From Mucilaginibacter sp. SMC90 (GTDB taxonomy: Bacteria > Bacteroidota > Bacteroidia > Sphingobacteriales > Sphingobacteriaceae): DNA of 64,000 nucleotides. Positions 1 through 9,150 of this stretch are shown here, piece after piece. Location of the stretch: assembly GCF_022811725.1 (NCBI RefSeq), contig NZ_CP094527.1, positions 5,332,001 to 5,396,000 on the forward strand, in the 5' to 3' direction. Numbering within the stretch: position 1 is the first letter of the stretch; every line of letters begins with the position of its first letter. The position numbers were made by a program, and so were the translations under genes. Under the pieces are notes generated by a model that saw only the letters and a list, made by a program, of their open reading frames with translations, was not told where the DNA came from and searched no databases.

Positions 1-2104
1 TACCGATAAGCTTTTCATCCTTCTTTTTAAGAACAATATTATTGCGTTCGCCTATATATTCCTTTAAAATAATCTCCTTCTTTTTTTTGCAGGATGATAG
101 CCAGGCAGCAACCTCAAGCCTGCTGGCGGTGTGTACTACCAATTCATTGTCGGTATCTGTAAAAACAAATGCTTCGGGTAAATCCCAATATTTAACAAAA
201 CGGCCCCATGCCTCATCATAATCAACAGCCAGCTCTTTTAACAGTTGTTGTAAATTGGCATTGGTCATGTACCATGTTTTTAAAGCTAATATTACGCCTT
301 CGTACACAACCCTCGGGGTTTTAGTCACTCCAAGTTCGGGTAAAATATCCAGGTTAAAACCAAGTTGATATTTTGAATCCTGGCATTGCAAATCGGCCAG
401 AAACTGGTATGCAGTTAAGGCTGTCATGCCATAATTATATGCAGTATTTAAACGGGGGATGATCCGTTTGCCCAGTTTGGCAGAGCGCAGTATAACGTTG
501 TTCCCTTTAACAGACACCAGTAAATCTGTTAAATTAACTTCCTGGCCGGCCCCATTTGCCAGTGTTTGCAACTGGTGGTTTCTGTAGGGACCAGAAGTAA
601 AGTTCCCCAGGCAATCATCCGGAGTGTGTACAATTTCGGCAACTATTGCCGGTTCATACACACGTGCTTCAGTTTCTGAAATCTCATTCAGGATTTGGCC
701 AAAATTACTTTCATTACTGGCCAACCGGCCAAGCATCACAGTACCCGCAGGCCAACCGCAATGTTCAAGATAAAGTAAAGGGTCATTATGGCCCGAAACG
801 CGGAAAACTACCGAAAAACTCGGCGGCAATTCGTCGTCATTGATCTTAATATTGTCAAACTGCGACTTTTCTATATTAATGATATCCTGTCCCGGATTAT
901 TGACAATCTGCCCGATAAGCCATTTTACAGCACTGGTATATTGCGGATCCTTATCATCTGTTTTAGAACCAGCCGGCTCCGAATAACGCTTTACCGGGTA
1001 GCCAATGCCTTTTTCAGGATCAAGCACATCCTTTAGCGGGATTTCCTGCTCATGATAGCGGTCGCTGAAACGCTTTATAAAGGTTTTTAAATTTTCGCTT
1101 TGATACCTGGGGCTGATCCGGTTAAGCATATCAATTGCATCAAGCAATTTATCAGCATATGCTTTATCAAGCGTAGCTGAAGCTCCCTGTCTAAAATAAT
1201 CAACCTGCAACAGCGTCCCCTGTGAGGCCTCACCTGTCAAATCTTTCAAAATCATAGCAACCTTGTTATTTTTTATAATTACACTATCAGTGCTGCTCAG
1301 CACCTGCTTAATGGCATTTAGTTTTGATAAATAGCTTTGCGCTGTTATGCTCTTATTTGCTAACCGGGCAAAAATCCCAATGGTATGGTCAAGGTATTCT
1401 TCGCCATCGGCACGGGGTTCAAGCTCGCTCCACAAAATCCTGTCTTCAATAAGTTTGTTCAAAAAAATGGCAGCATCTTCCTCTTTTTTTCCAAGGGCTT
1501 GCACTATAAATGAACTTATTGAACTATATGGCCTGCTACTTTCGCAAAACCTGATAACCTCCCGCAGCTCGTCAGATGTCCTTACCGGCGATGCTTTATA
1601 TTTACCATGATTTAAAGCCTGATGATCAATTTTGCGATAGGCCCCGTTAAAAGCATACAGCGTTTTACTAACACTAAAGCTTAACATGTTGCGTATAGCC
1701 CCATCATTTGTTAAATGACGGTTTATATTAATTGCTGCCGCCACATTGAGCCTTACATACAGGTATTCAATACCAAGCTGCAAATCTGTAGTATCGCCCC
1801 AGCTAACGGGAGCGCAACCGGCAAATAACCCCAATGGGCTTGTGCCGGTTGCGCTTCTGTTGATAAATTTGGCAAGGGTTATTTCAAGCTTCTCCCTTTT
1901 CTTTGCTTCGCTAATGTCATCTATATGCAAAACCGCATCGTATAAATCCTTAGACGTGAGCCAAAGTGCCTGCATAAACAGTTCATCTTTAGCAAACTGC
2001 TTAATAACTTCCTTATCAATTGGCTTTACACAATTAAAAGAAGGAAACCTGAGCACCAGGCCCGACGAAAATTTATACTGCCCGGAAAGCTTTGCTGTTT
2101 TCAT
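1..2104 (-). CDS. LanB-type lantibiotic dehydratase (LanB1), C-terminus cut by window start
   Basis: About 701 residues are visible, reading leftwards from the ATG at 2104 (MKTAKLSGQYKF) with no stop before the window edge. The order of blocks follows the LanB dehydratase N-terminal family: an opening SGLVLR segment (about residue 14), the GLFAGCAPVSWG block (about 92-103) and an IPRLNTAYNYG block near 595, the same order as in the second LanB at 4256-7240. The family transfers glutamate from Glu-tRNA to Ser/Thr of a precursor peptide. The SpaB_C elimination domain, if present, lies outside the window. One key difference: the arginine just before (A/S)TPFG in the second LanB (R82) is glycine here (G87), while the preceding arginine (R83) is kept. 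It lies 61 bp downstream of a putative precursor gene on the same strand, so they probably share a transcript. Family call is firm; whether it is active is open. Confidence 0.9.
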   Translation of the reverse strand, partial: MKTAKLSGQYKFSSGLVLRFPSFNCVKPIDKEVIKQFAKDELFMQALWLTSKDLYDAVLHIDDISEAKKREKLEITLAKFINRSATGTSPLGLFAGCAPVSWGDTTDLQLGIEYLYVRLNVAAAININRHLTNDGAIRNMLSFSVSKTLYAFNGAYRKIDHQALNHGKYKASPVRTSDELREVIRFCESSRPYSSISSFIVQALGKKEEDAAIFLNKLIEDRILWSELEPRADGEEYLDHTIGIFARLANKSITAQSYLSKLNAIKQVLSSTDSVIIKNNKVAMILKDLTGEASQGTLLQVDYFRQGASATLDKAYADKLLDAIDMLNRISPRYQSENLKTFIKRFSDRYHEQEIPLKDVLDPEKGIGYPVKRYSEPAGSKTDDKDPQYTSAVKWLIGQIVNNPGQDIINIEKSQFDNIKINDDELPPSFSVVFRVSGHNDPLLYLEHCGWPAGTVMLGRLASNESNFGQILNEISETEARVYEPAIVAEIVHTPDDCLGNFTSGPYRNHQLQTLANGAGQEVNLTDLLVSVKGNNVILRSAKLGKRIIPRLNTAYNYGMTALTAYQFLADLQCQDSKYQLGFNLDILPELGVTKTPRVVYEGVILALKTWYMTNANLQQLLKELAVDYDEAWGRFVKYWDLPEAFVFTDTDNELVVHTASRLEVAAWLSSCKKKKEIILKEYIGERNNIVLKKKDEKLIG

Positions 2105-2165
2105 TATAATTGCTGTTAGCTATAACTATTAATGCACATACATTACATTCCCGCAACTAAACAGA

Positions 2166-2312
2166 TTAAAAGCCCGTTGTAGTGGCCATTGTATCTGTAG
2201 TTGGATATGTAGGAGTAACATTTTTAACAGATTGGTTATTTACTGCCCTGTTTAAAACCTGTACTTGTTTAATTTGAATTTTTGGTAGCGAGGCTTTGTT
2301 ATGATTTTTCAT
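2166..2312 (-). CDS. Putative cysteine-free RiPP (lanthipeptide-like) precursor peptide
   Basis: A 48-residue ORF from the ATG at 2312 to the TAA at 2166-2168. The N-terminal half is basic and hydrophobic in alternation (ASLPKIQIKQVQVLNR, residues 7-22), resembling the leader of Bacteroidota class I lanthipeptides, which carry a similar KLxLxKxKIxxLN stretch. The C-terminal part (VTPTYPTTDTMATTTGF, residues 32-48) has eight Thr in 17 residues and no Cys or Ser; the whole peptide has no Cys. It lies immediately upstream of, and co-directional with, LanB1, where a substrate gene is expected. Seen directly: size, composition and position. Inferred: that it is the LanB substrate. With no Cys it could be dehydrated at Thr but could not form lanthionine rings within itself. 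No homology search was possible. Confidence 0.7.
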   Translation of the reverse strand: MKNHNKASLPKIQIKQVQVLNRAVNNQSVKNVTPTYPTTDTMATTTGF

Positions 2313-2459
2313 AATTTTAATTTTTATTGGTTACTAAATGGATGTTGATTAGCCGTTAATTGAAATAAATGTGGCTAATGCACGTCTGGAGAGGAAAATT
2401 TTAGTACCAATGCCCCGTTCTGAATGACCAAAACCGCTATACGCAGGGACAAAAAAATT

Positions 2460-3530
2460 ATGAGTTTAAGTTTTACGTTAAATAATACCCGGTTAAAAAC
2501 AGTAAGCTGGCATGTGCTTTTCTGGCTTATTTATATACTTTATGAAGAGGCGTTGGTTCTTTACGCCAGGCAGCCCCCAGAAATTTTGGGCACCGTCTAC
2601 TCGTTCATCATCAACGCGCTGGTATTTTATAACTTTTGGCGGTGTATCAGGTATTTAACAAAAAGGATAAAGAACATCTTTGTGATGGTATTGGCAATAT
2701 TAGTTGCCGCCTCAGTTATTGTTGCGATAACTGTTTTTGTTAAGATCCTGGGCGATGCTATCATTTTAAATGTCAGTTTTAAGGCGCATGCAACCCCTTA
2801 TCGCAGGATGGCCCTGGTTGTACGGACATTTTATTTTGGGGGGATGGGCGCAGCTTATGGTTTTGCCAAAGAAGTGATTCAAAAAGAACGGGAAGCGGCC
2901 CATATGGTTGAGCAGCAACAAATACTTGAGAAAAAAGCGCTTCAGGCCGAATTGAATGTTATTAAATCGCAAATCAACCCTCATTTCGTGTTTAATACCC
3001 TCGGGTTTTTATATGCCGAAACCTATAAAAAACTCCCCGAAGTTGGACAGTCGATCATTACGCTGTCGAACATTATGAGGTATGCCTTAACAAAAAATGA
3101 GGATGGTTTCAGCAGTCTTGAAAATGAACTGGCCTACATTAAAGATTTTATAAAAATTCATGAAAGCCGCAGCAAGGCTTTTTTTATGACGATAAGTATC
3201 GAAACCGGTAACATTTCGTATAAGGTTGTGTCGTTGGTTTTAATTACCCTCATCGAAAACATGTTTAAGCATGGTATTTTTAATCAAAGCACAAAAGAAG
3301 CAACTTTGAGTATTGCTGTTAAAGACGGGAAACTGCACTTTTATTCGCTTAATTATAAAAACAATAACAGCGTTAACAAAGTACAATCCAACGGGATAGG
3401 GTTAAATTACATTCGCGAAAGGTTAACAGATGAGTATGGCGCGGATGGGTATGAACTATTAATAGATGAAACGCATAACAGTTATGAATGTAAACTTACT
3501 ATGCCTTTAAAATATCATGAAAGTAATTAA
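2460..3530 (+). CDS. LytS-type sensor histidine kinase
   Basis: A membrane sensor kinase of 356 residues from the ATG at 2460 (MSLSFTLNNTRL); an ATG at 2424 would add 12 residues without hydrophobic character. Four hydrophobic segments lie at about residues 15-35, 42-60, 72-97 and 117-135. A short linker (about 138-165) leads to a His_kinase (PF06580) domain with the phospho-acceptor block QINPHFVFNT (H175), then an ATPase domain with the N-box LIENMFKHG and the G-box NGIGLNYIRERL. It overlaps the following LytTR regulator by 14 bp, so the two form a translationally coupled pair. It sits between the precursor/LanB1 unit and LanB2, which makes it the likely sensor for this RiPP locus (inference). 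No dedicated ligand-binding domain is seen beyond the membrane part. Confidence 0.92.
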   Translation: MSLSFTLNNTRLKTVSWHVLFWLIYILYEEALVLYARQPPEILGTVYSFIINALVFYNFWRCIRYLTKRIKNIFVMVLAILVAASVIVAITVFVKILGDAIILNVSFKAHATPYRRMALVVRTFYFGGMGAAYGFAKEVIQKEREAAHMVEQQQILEKKALQAELNVIKSQINPHFVFNTLGFLYAETYKKLPEVGQSIITLSNIMRYALTKNEDGFSSLENELAYIKDFIKIHESRSKAFFMTISIETGNISYKVVSLVLITLIENMFKHGIFNQSTKEATLSIAVKDGKLHFYSLNYKNNNSVNKVQSNGIGLNYIRERLTDEYGADGYELLIDETHNSYECKLTMPLKYHESN

Positions 3531-4254
3531 TTGTATTATAGTTGAGGATGAGCCTTATGCCATTGATATTCTAAGCGATTTTATATCAAAAGTGCCCTTT
3601 ATTAATCTTACCGAAACGTTTACAAATCCTATTGAGGCTTTATTATATTTAAAAGAATCGGCAACCGATCTTATTTTTCTTGATATAAATATGCCCGAAC
3701 TTTCTGGTATCGATCTGATAAAAATGCTCCCCAAAAGTACTGAGATCATCATAACCTCTGCCTTTAGTGAATTTGCGCTGGCTGGGTTTGAGAACAACGT
3801 GCTTGACTATCTGCTTAAACCCTTCGCCTTCGACAGGTTTTTACAGGCTTCACAAAAAGCCCTTGATAAACTCATACTGCTTTCGGTAAACAAGCCTGCG
3901 CCGGTAATTGACCTGCAGCCTAAGCCCGACTCATTTTATTTAAAAACCGACCACGGCAAAATTGTACGCATTAATTTTGAGGATATCATTTATATAGAAG
4001 GACTTAAAAACTACTGTTCGGTTTTTACAGAAACTGAAAGGCATATCTCGCTGGTAAGCATGAAAACCCTGGTTGATACCCTGCCCCAGGAAAATTTTGC
4101 ACGAACCCATAAATCATATATTATTGCTTTAAAACGCATTAAAGCCATTGATGGCAATATGGTGATCTTTGATAAGATCAAAGAAAAAATACCCATAGGG
4201 GTTACTTACCGCGACAGTTTTTTTGCCTTGCTTAATAATAAAATGTTTAAATAA
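3517..4254 (+). CDS. LytTR-family response regulator
   Basis: A 245-residue regulator with an N-terminal receiver domain (IIVEDEP acidic pocket at 7-13, phospho-acceptor D56 in FLDINMPELSG, conserved Lys in LLKPFAFDRF) and a C-terminal LytTR DNA-binding domain from about residue 140 (the block GKIVRINFEDIIYIEGLKNY and the late motif FARTHKSYIIAL). The start overlaps the kinase gene by 14 bp, so kinase and regulator are coupled. The stop is one base from the stop of the convergent LanB2. LytTR regulators usually bind paired 9-bp direct repeats about 21 bp apart; no clear pair was found upstream of the precursor gene. Control of the RiPP genes is inferred from position. Confidence 0.93.
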   Translation: MKVINCIIVEDEPYAIDILSDFISKVPFINLTETFTNPIEALLYLKESATDLIFLDINMPELSGIDLIKMLPKSTEIIITSAFSEFALAGFENNVLDYLLKPFAFDRFLQASQKALDKLILLSVNKPAPVIDLQPKPDSFYLKTDHGKIVRINFEDIIYIEGLKNYCSVFTETERHISLVSMKTLVDTLPQENFARTHKSYIIALKRIKAIDGNMVIFDKIKEKIPIGVTYRDSFFALLNNKMFK

Positions 4255-4255
4255 G

Positions 4256-7240
4256 TTATGCTTTGCCTTTGCGGGCTTTTTCTGATTTAAGGAATTTTAG
4301 CAGCAAACCGTACAGGATATATTCATGCAGGCGCTGCCGGTTACTGAAATAGCGGTTAACTGCCATGTGGATCACACTGCTCAAAAACTTCGCATTCCAG
4401 TTGATACTGTATCTTTGCAATAGCAGTTGTACCTGTTTTCTTTTTTGCTGAAGCAAATCATCATATGCCAAAAGCAGGCTATTTAAACTGCCATGATATT
4501 TTCGGTATAATTGATCAATCTGTATTTTAACTGCCTTATCATCAAATTCGGCAAAAAAGTAAGCTTGCTGTCTTTCAACAAATTGCAGCTGATCATTTAT
4601 ATCTGTACTCATCATGTTTAAGTAATCTTTGATCAGCCAAAATATCAGGAGCCAGTCTTCAGTATCGTAGCGGTTACTTTCAAGCAACCTGAATACATTA
4701 CAGCAAAACGAGGTTTCAATACAGAAAAGGCCTTCGGCCTGTTCAATCTGTTGGCCATAGCGTTCAAGCTCCCTCACATAGGTATCAAGTTGTACCACAT
4801 GAACCTGCCCGCTTATCAAAAATGGCGACAATACTTCGCGTACAGCCATGTAAACGTCCTGAAAATCAATCTCACTAAGCAAGTTAATCCTAACCCGGAT
4901 ATGATTATCGGGATCATTGTACCTGATAAAAAACCATTGCTTTATTTTAACAGCTCCCGAATAGTTTAACAGCTCATCAAGCTTTAACAGTACTTCATTA
5001 GCAATATTACTGCTTAAGTATAGCTTTATAAACAACCATTCACTGCCCGGGAAAAAATTACGCTGAAGAGTATTCTCAATATATTGAAAATACTGGGGCC
5101 TCAAAGGCCGGTCGAAATGAAAGGGTGCAACAAACTGGTGCATGTAAGGAGCGCCGTCCGCATCCTTTACAATGGCCTCATGCTCAAAGTGAATACATTC
5201 AGACAAGGTCAAAACTGGCAGCTGCCTTGCAATTTCCTTTGCAAGCACCTGTATACTAATTTCATTTGCTGTATCTATCAGTAATTCGTTATCGCCTTTT
5301 ATAATATAAAACTTATCCGGCAGCAACCACTCAATCCTGAAACTGCTAAACAAATCGCCAAATTTATCGATAGATTTTTCGGCTTTACAAAGCTCGGCTA
5401 ATATAGCAGGCGTAAATTTCCATGTTGCCCTGTGCAGGATAACGCCAAAGCTGGTTTCAACACGCGGAAAAAATACAAAATCGGTTGATAAGGCCCCCCA
5501 GTTAAAACTTAAACCGCCATTGCCCCGCTGGTGCTGGATATCGCACAAAAAAGTGTAAATAGGATGTTGTGACCTGTTATAGTTATAAGCACTGCTTAAC
5601 CGCGGAATCACCTCCCGCTGGTGTTTTTTTGAAAACAATTTAAACACACCTTGCTCAAGCTTTATATAAATATCATCAAGCTTCAAAACCGAACTGCCCT
5701 TGGCATCATCAATATAAGCCAGTTCATGAGGCCAGAACGTTGGATGCATCATAACATTCAGCATCCTTTCTTCGGGCATGTGAATTACTTCGGCAAACAT
5801 GGCTTCGGGGCAATTGGCCGTTTCCTTTGCAGCTATCGCCAAACCTGTTTCATATATTTCGGTATCACCCGCTGCAAACCGCGCAATCATGGTTAATGCA
5901 CCCGGGCCTGTTACCTTTTCAAGATATAACACATCATTTTCAAAAAGCTGAAAAAGCGCGCACATGGAAAACGGCAAATTATCGGTACTGCGCTCCTTTA
6001 TGAAATTATCGGGCAAAACCACCTTGTATTGCTTTTCAATTTTAGCATGGTTTAACAGGTTGAGCATCTTAAAATCTATCTCAGTGTAATCTACCAGTGA
6101 AGGCGCGGCTTCGCTGGTGCTATACAGGCCTTCCGTAAAAAGGGTTTCATGCTCAAACCATTGCCCATACTCAATGCCTGTATCAGTATCAAATGCCTCC
6201 AGCAGCGGCACGCTTTGTTCTTCATACCTTTTTCTGAACCTGCCTTTAAACTGCTCAATCCTTTTATTAGATATTGGGGTACAAAGGTTATTAAGTAAAA
6301 TAATACTTTTAGTTATTTTTAATTGTAAGGCCTGGTTAAGTTGCCGGTCTTCCAGTTGGTTAAACCTGGTTATGTGTACCTGATCTTTTAGTTCCCTGCC
6401 GGTTATATAATTGGCAATTTGCTCAATAGCAGCATAAAAGGAAAACCAATTTGAATTTTCGGCACCATCAGCATTAATTTCAGTAAGCAAACCAATTAAT
6501 TGGTTTACAGTATCGCTTAAATCTGCATCATCTGTTTTTTGCAAAAACAGCGGAAAGTCATATCCTATTGCCGGTTCAAATGCAGGTTTAAATAACTGCC
6601 CCTCAATAAGGTCATCAATAAAAGAAAGAAAATCATCTGTTTCAAAATCCGGAAATTCTTCAAGTAACTGAAGTTTATTCCAAACTTTTTCGCCGGCAAC
6701 AGCAATCACATCATCAAGCACTTCATTACAGGCAATAGCACTAACCTGATAAACCCGCTGATCATCAACTGTTTGATAGGTAATAAAACGCCAATCGCCG
6801 CCAACTTTATAAAGCGTATTATTAAGCTTATATCCTGCCGATAATTGATTGGCATTTTCAATTTGCCGGGCAAGCGAAAAACTCACCACAGCATCGGGCA
6901 CCGCATATTTCCTGAATTTTGCCGATAGCTTTACTTTGTTAGCCTGGCCCCAGTAAACTGATGAACAACCTGCAAACAAACCAAACGGTGTAGCCCGGTT
7001 TGTCATACGGGCCATATATTTATAAAAGCTTGAAATTAATTGGGTTTCTTTAGCATGCGCTTGCTGATCATTTGAAAACAGCGCGTCGAGCTCATTATAA
7101 AGCGACTTGCTTGCTATATAAATACTTTCCTTTATTAACCTGTTATTCCATAATATAAGCAAGTTATTTTTACTGAGCTTTTGTTTGTATGACAAAGCAG
7201 CCGAGCGTAAAATCAAACCGTTAATAAAAACAACTTTCAT
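4256..7240 (-). CDS. Full-length LanB-type lantibiotic dehydratase (LanB2)
   Basis: A 994-residue protein from the ATG at 7240 (MKVVFINGLILRS). An in-frame TTG at 7276 adds 12 residues but the ATG start fits the family better. The N-terminal glutamylation part carries ARMTNRATPFGLFAG (residues 77-90) with R78 and R82 spaced as the essential arginines of NisB. The C-terminal SpaB_C elimination domain starts near residue 720 and includes WLFIKLYL, WFFIRYNDPDNHIRVRI and a late SVIHMAVNRYF with the conserved His. The length matches a complete LanB. It activates Ser/Thr by tRNA-dependent glutamylation and eliminates glutamate to give dehydroamino acids. Transcribed towards the LytTR regulator with a 1-bp gap; its own precursor is not seen nearby, so it probably serves the peptide at 2166-2312 or one outside the window. 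Confidence 0.93.
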   Translation of the reverse strand: MKVVFINGLILRSAALSYKQKLSKNNLLILWNNRLIKESIYIASKSLYNELDALFSNDQQAHAKETQLISSFYKYMARMTNRATPFGLFAGCSSVYWGQANKVKLSAKFRKYAVPDAVVSFSLARQIENANQLSAGYKLNNTLYKVGGDWRFITYQTVDDQRVYQVSAIACNEVLDDVIAVAGEKVWNKLQLLEEFPDFETDDFLSFIDDLIEGQLFKPAFEPAIGYDFPLFLQKTDDADLSDTVNQLIGLLTEINADGAENSNWFSFYAAIEQIANYITGRELKDQVHITRFNQLEDRQLNQALQLKITKSIILLNNLCTPISNKRIEQFKGRFRKRYEEQSVPLLEAFDTDTGIEYGQWFEHETLFTEGLYSTSEAAPSLVDYTEIDFKMLNLLNHAKIEKQYKVVLPDNFIKERSTDNLPFSMCALFQLFENDVLYLEKVTGPGALTMIARFAAGDTEIYETGLAIAAKETANCPEAMFAEVIHMPEERMLNVMMHPTFWPHELAYIDDAKGSSVLKLDDIYIKLEQGVFKLFSKKHQREVIPRLSSAYNYNRSQHPIYTFLCDIQHQRGNGGLSFNWGALSTDFVFFPRVETSFGVILHRATWKFTPAILAELCKAEKSIDKFGDLFSSFRIEWLLPDKFYIIKGDNELLIDTANEISIQVLAKEIARQLPVLTLSECIHFEHEAIVKDADGAPYMHQFVAPFHFDRPLRPQYFQYIENTLQRNFFPGSEWLFIKLYLSSNIANEVLLKLDELLNYSGAVKIKQWFFIRYNDPDNHIRVRINLLSEIDFQDVYMAVREVLSPFLISGQVHVVQLDTYVRELERYGQQIEQAEGLFCIETSFCCNVFRLLESNRYDTEDWLLIFWLIKDYLNMMSTDINDQLQFVERQQAYFFAEFDDKAVKIQIDQLYRKYHGSLNSLLLAYDDLLQQKRKQVQLLLQRYSINWNAKFLSSVIHMAVNRYFSNRQRLHEYILYGLLLKFLKSEKARKGKA

Positions 7241-7347
7241 GTATATAAAAGGCAAGGTTCCGTATATAAACAGCAAACTTAAGTTACTGCTATTTTAGTT
7301 AGCAGGCAAACAACTATAATTTAGTATCACACATAATTTCGCCCAAC

Positions 7348-7385
7348 AAAAAGGGCAGTAACCTGTACAAGGCCCTGCCCCCTTT
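7348..7385 (-). terminator. Rho-independent terminator after the NADH dehydrogenase gene
   Basis: Reading leftwards, a GGGCAG/CTGCCC stem (7375-7380 with 7353-7358), extended imperfectly by flanking A/T pairs, is followed by TTTTTG (7352-7348). It lies about 70 bp past the stop of the gene at 7456 and before LanB2, so it would insulate the RiPP locus. Confidence 0.5.
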
Positions 7386-7455
7386 CCGGAAACAAATGTA
7401 ATAAGCAAACCGGGTTTTAATACCTAACAATAAATATTATTATTAAATAAAATAA

Positions 7456-8751
7456 TTAATAATCCATCCGGTTTTCTCCACCTCTGAATATCATCCTTAG
7501 CGCCTGATCTCTTGTTAAAAAGGCCACGGCCCAGTTATACAACGTTTTAACTTTATTATTATAATTCACCAATGATATCAGGTGAATAAATAACCATACA
7601 AATAAAGCAGCAAAGCCGCTCAAATGTACCTTATGTTTAAACAGGTCAACAACAGCATTGTGCCTGCCAACAATAGCCATATCGCCCCTGTCAAAGTATT
7701 TAAATGGCTTTATAGCCTTGCCTTTGGCCATGGCCATGAAGTTTTTAGCGGTATTGCGCCCCATTTGTATAGCAACCTGCGCCAATTGCGGGTGGCCCTG
7801 AGGGTATACCGGATCGGTTATTTGAACACTAATATCGCCTATGGCATATATATCTTCAAGGTCTTTAACCCGGTTGTACTCATCGGTTATCATACGGCGG
7901 CCAATGCCTAAACTACTTGCAGGGATACCTTCAAAGGTGTTTGCTATGATACCGGCAGCCCAAATGAGGGTTTTGGCTTCAAGTGTTTCGCCATTGGCAA
8001 AAGTTACCACGCCATTGCTGAAATCACTTACACGCGCGTTTAATTTCACTTCAACCCCTAACTCAATCAGTGCCTGGCGGGTTTCCTTATGGGTTTTATC
8101 ACTCATTGGAGCAAGCAAATTGGGGCCGCCGTCAACTATATAAATTTTGCCTCTGGCATTCATTAGCTCAGGGTAATCTCTTTTCAGGATATAGTTCTTC
8201 ATTTCGGCAAGCATGCCTGCTACTTCAACGCCGGTTGGCCCGCCACCAGCAACTACTATGGTTAAAAGTTTTTGACGTTCAACCGAATCGGTAGTAATTG
8301 CAGCCTTTTCAATTGTTTTGATCAGGCTGTTACGCATATAAAGCGCATCATCAATTTCTTTAAGGGAAATTGCATTTTGTTTGATGCTTTCAATACCGTA
8401 AAAGTTTGTACTGGCACCGGCGGCAAAAATGAGGTAATCATAGGATAGTTCACCGTCATTTAAGTAAACGATCTTTGCAACAGGATCAACCTTGGTAACG
8501 GCCGCCATACGAAAACTCAACCCTTTGTTTCTGAAAAGCTTACGGAACGGGTAGCTGATACTTGATGGCTCAAGGAAACTGGTTGCTACCTGGTAAAGCA
8601 GCGGTGTAAAATAATTATAGTTATTTTTATCAACCAGGGTCACTTCATAATACTTATTTTTATAGAGCTGCTGTGCAATGTTGAGCCCGGCAAAACCGCC
8701 ACCAACTATTACTATCTTTTTTTTGCCGCTGCTGGGTGTTATACTTGTCAT
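7456..8751 (-). CDS. ndh: Type II NADH dehydrogenase (NDH-2)
   Basis: A 431-residue FAD-dependent pyridine nucleotide oxidoreductase. The FAD-binding Rossmann motif is IVIVGGGFAGLNIA (about 13-26), the NADH-binding motif is VVAGGGPTGVEVAG (about 166-179), and the second FAD contact is IYAIGDISVQ near residue 300. A C-terminal hydrophobic stretch FAALFVWLFIHLISLV (about 378-395) fits the membrane anchor of single-subunit NDH-2 enzymes, which pass electrons from NADH to quinone without pumping protons. Length agrees with the family (about 420-450). It stands alone with a 399-bp gap on its upstream side. Ferredoxin reductase-like paralogues are possible, but the C-terminal anchor favours NDH-2. 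Confidence 0.9.
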   Translation of the reverse strand: MTSITPSSGKKKIVIVGGGFAGLNIAQQLYKNKYYEVTLVDKNNYNYFTPLLYQVATSFLEPSSISYPFRKLFRNKGLSFRMAAVTKVDPVAKIVYLNDGELSYDYLIFAAGASTNFYGIESIKQNAISLKEIDDALYMRNSLIKTIEKAAITTDSVERQKLLTIVVAGGGPTGVEVAGMLAEMKNYILKRDYPELMNARGKIYIVDGGPNLLAPMSDKTHKETRQALIELGVEVKLNARVSDFSNGVVTFANGETLEAKTLIWAAGIIANTFEGIPASSLGIGRRMITDEYNRVKDLEDIYAIGDISVQITDPVYPQGHPQLAQVAIQMGRNTAKNFMAMAKGKAIKPFKYFDRGDMAIVGRHNAVVDLFKHKVHLSGFAALFVWLFIHLISLVNYNNKVKTLYNWAVAFLTRDQALRMIFRGGENRMDY

Positions 8752-9150
8752 GATGTTTAATGTTTATAACCATTTTTCGGCAGTTAAAGCAGGGTCAGGC
8801 TCGATCTGAAAGAAATTACTCCGGCTTTATTTGCCTCTCTTTCTACCATAAATATAGCGGTATTTATGTAAAATACGCTCATCTTAGTGTAATTAATACA
8901 CACTTAAAAAAAGAGCAATTTAAAGATACTTTACCGCGCTTTTGCAACACAAAACTGCAAAGTATAACCGGTTAAAAAGGATTAAAAAACCTGATGTTTG
9001 AGTTGATTTTTACGGTGGGGATAATTAATGATTTCGGTATGACAAATACCAAATTTAAATGACGGTTTCAGCTAAATACCTAAAGCAAATGCAAGCACCT
9101 TGCAAAAAAAAGCAAATTATGCAGCTAACAAATGTTGCTAAACCAAATTG
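8752..9150. other. Intergenic region, no gene recognised
   Basis: A 399-bp AT-rich gap between the start of the NADH dehydrogenase and the end of the XdhC-like gene. It should contain the ndh promoter. A 71-codon open frame on the plus strand (8760-8975) has no recognisable domain and covers the expected promoter, so it was not accepted. No clear hairpin terminator or known repeat was seen. Confidence 0.5.

Noticed and set aside
2313..2424. LytTR operator upstream of the precursor gene
   Set aside because: TGGTTACTA and CCGTTAATT are about 25 bp apart, not 21, and match poorly.
7240..7276. Longer start for LanB2 at a TTG
   Set aside because: The ATG at 7240 gives the usual LanB N-terminus; the extra 12 residues show no family resemblance.
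8760..8975. 71-codon plus-strand frame in the ndh promoter region
   Set aside because: No motif, and it would overlap the ndh promoter; treated as noncoding.
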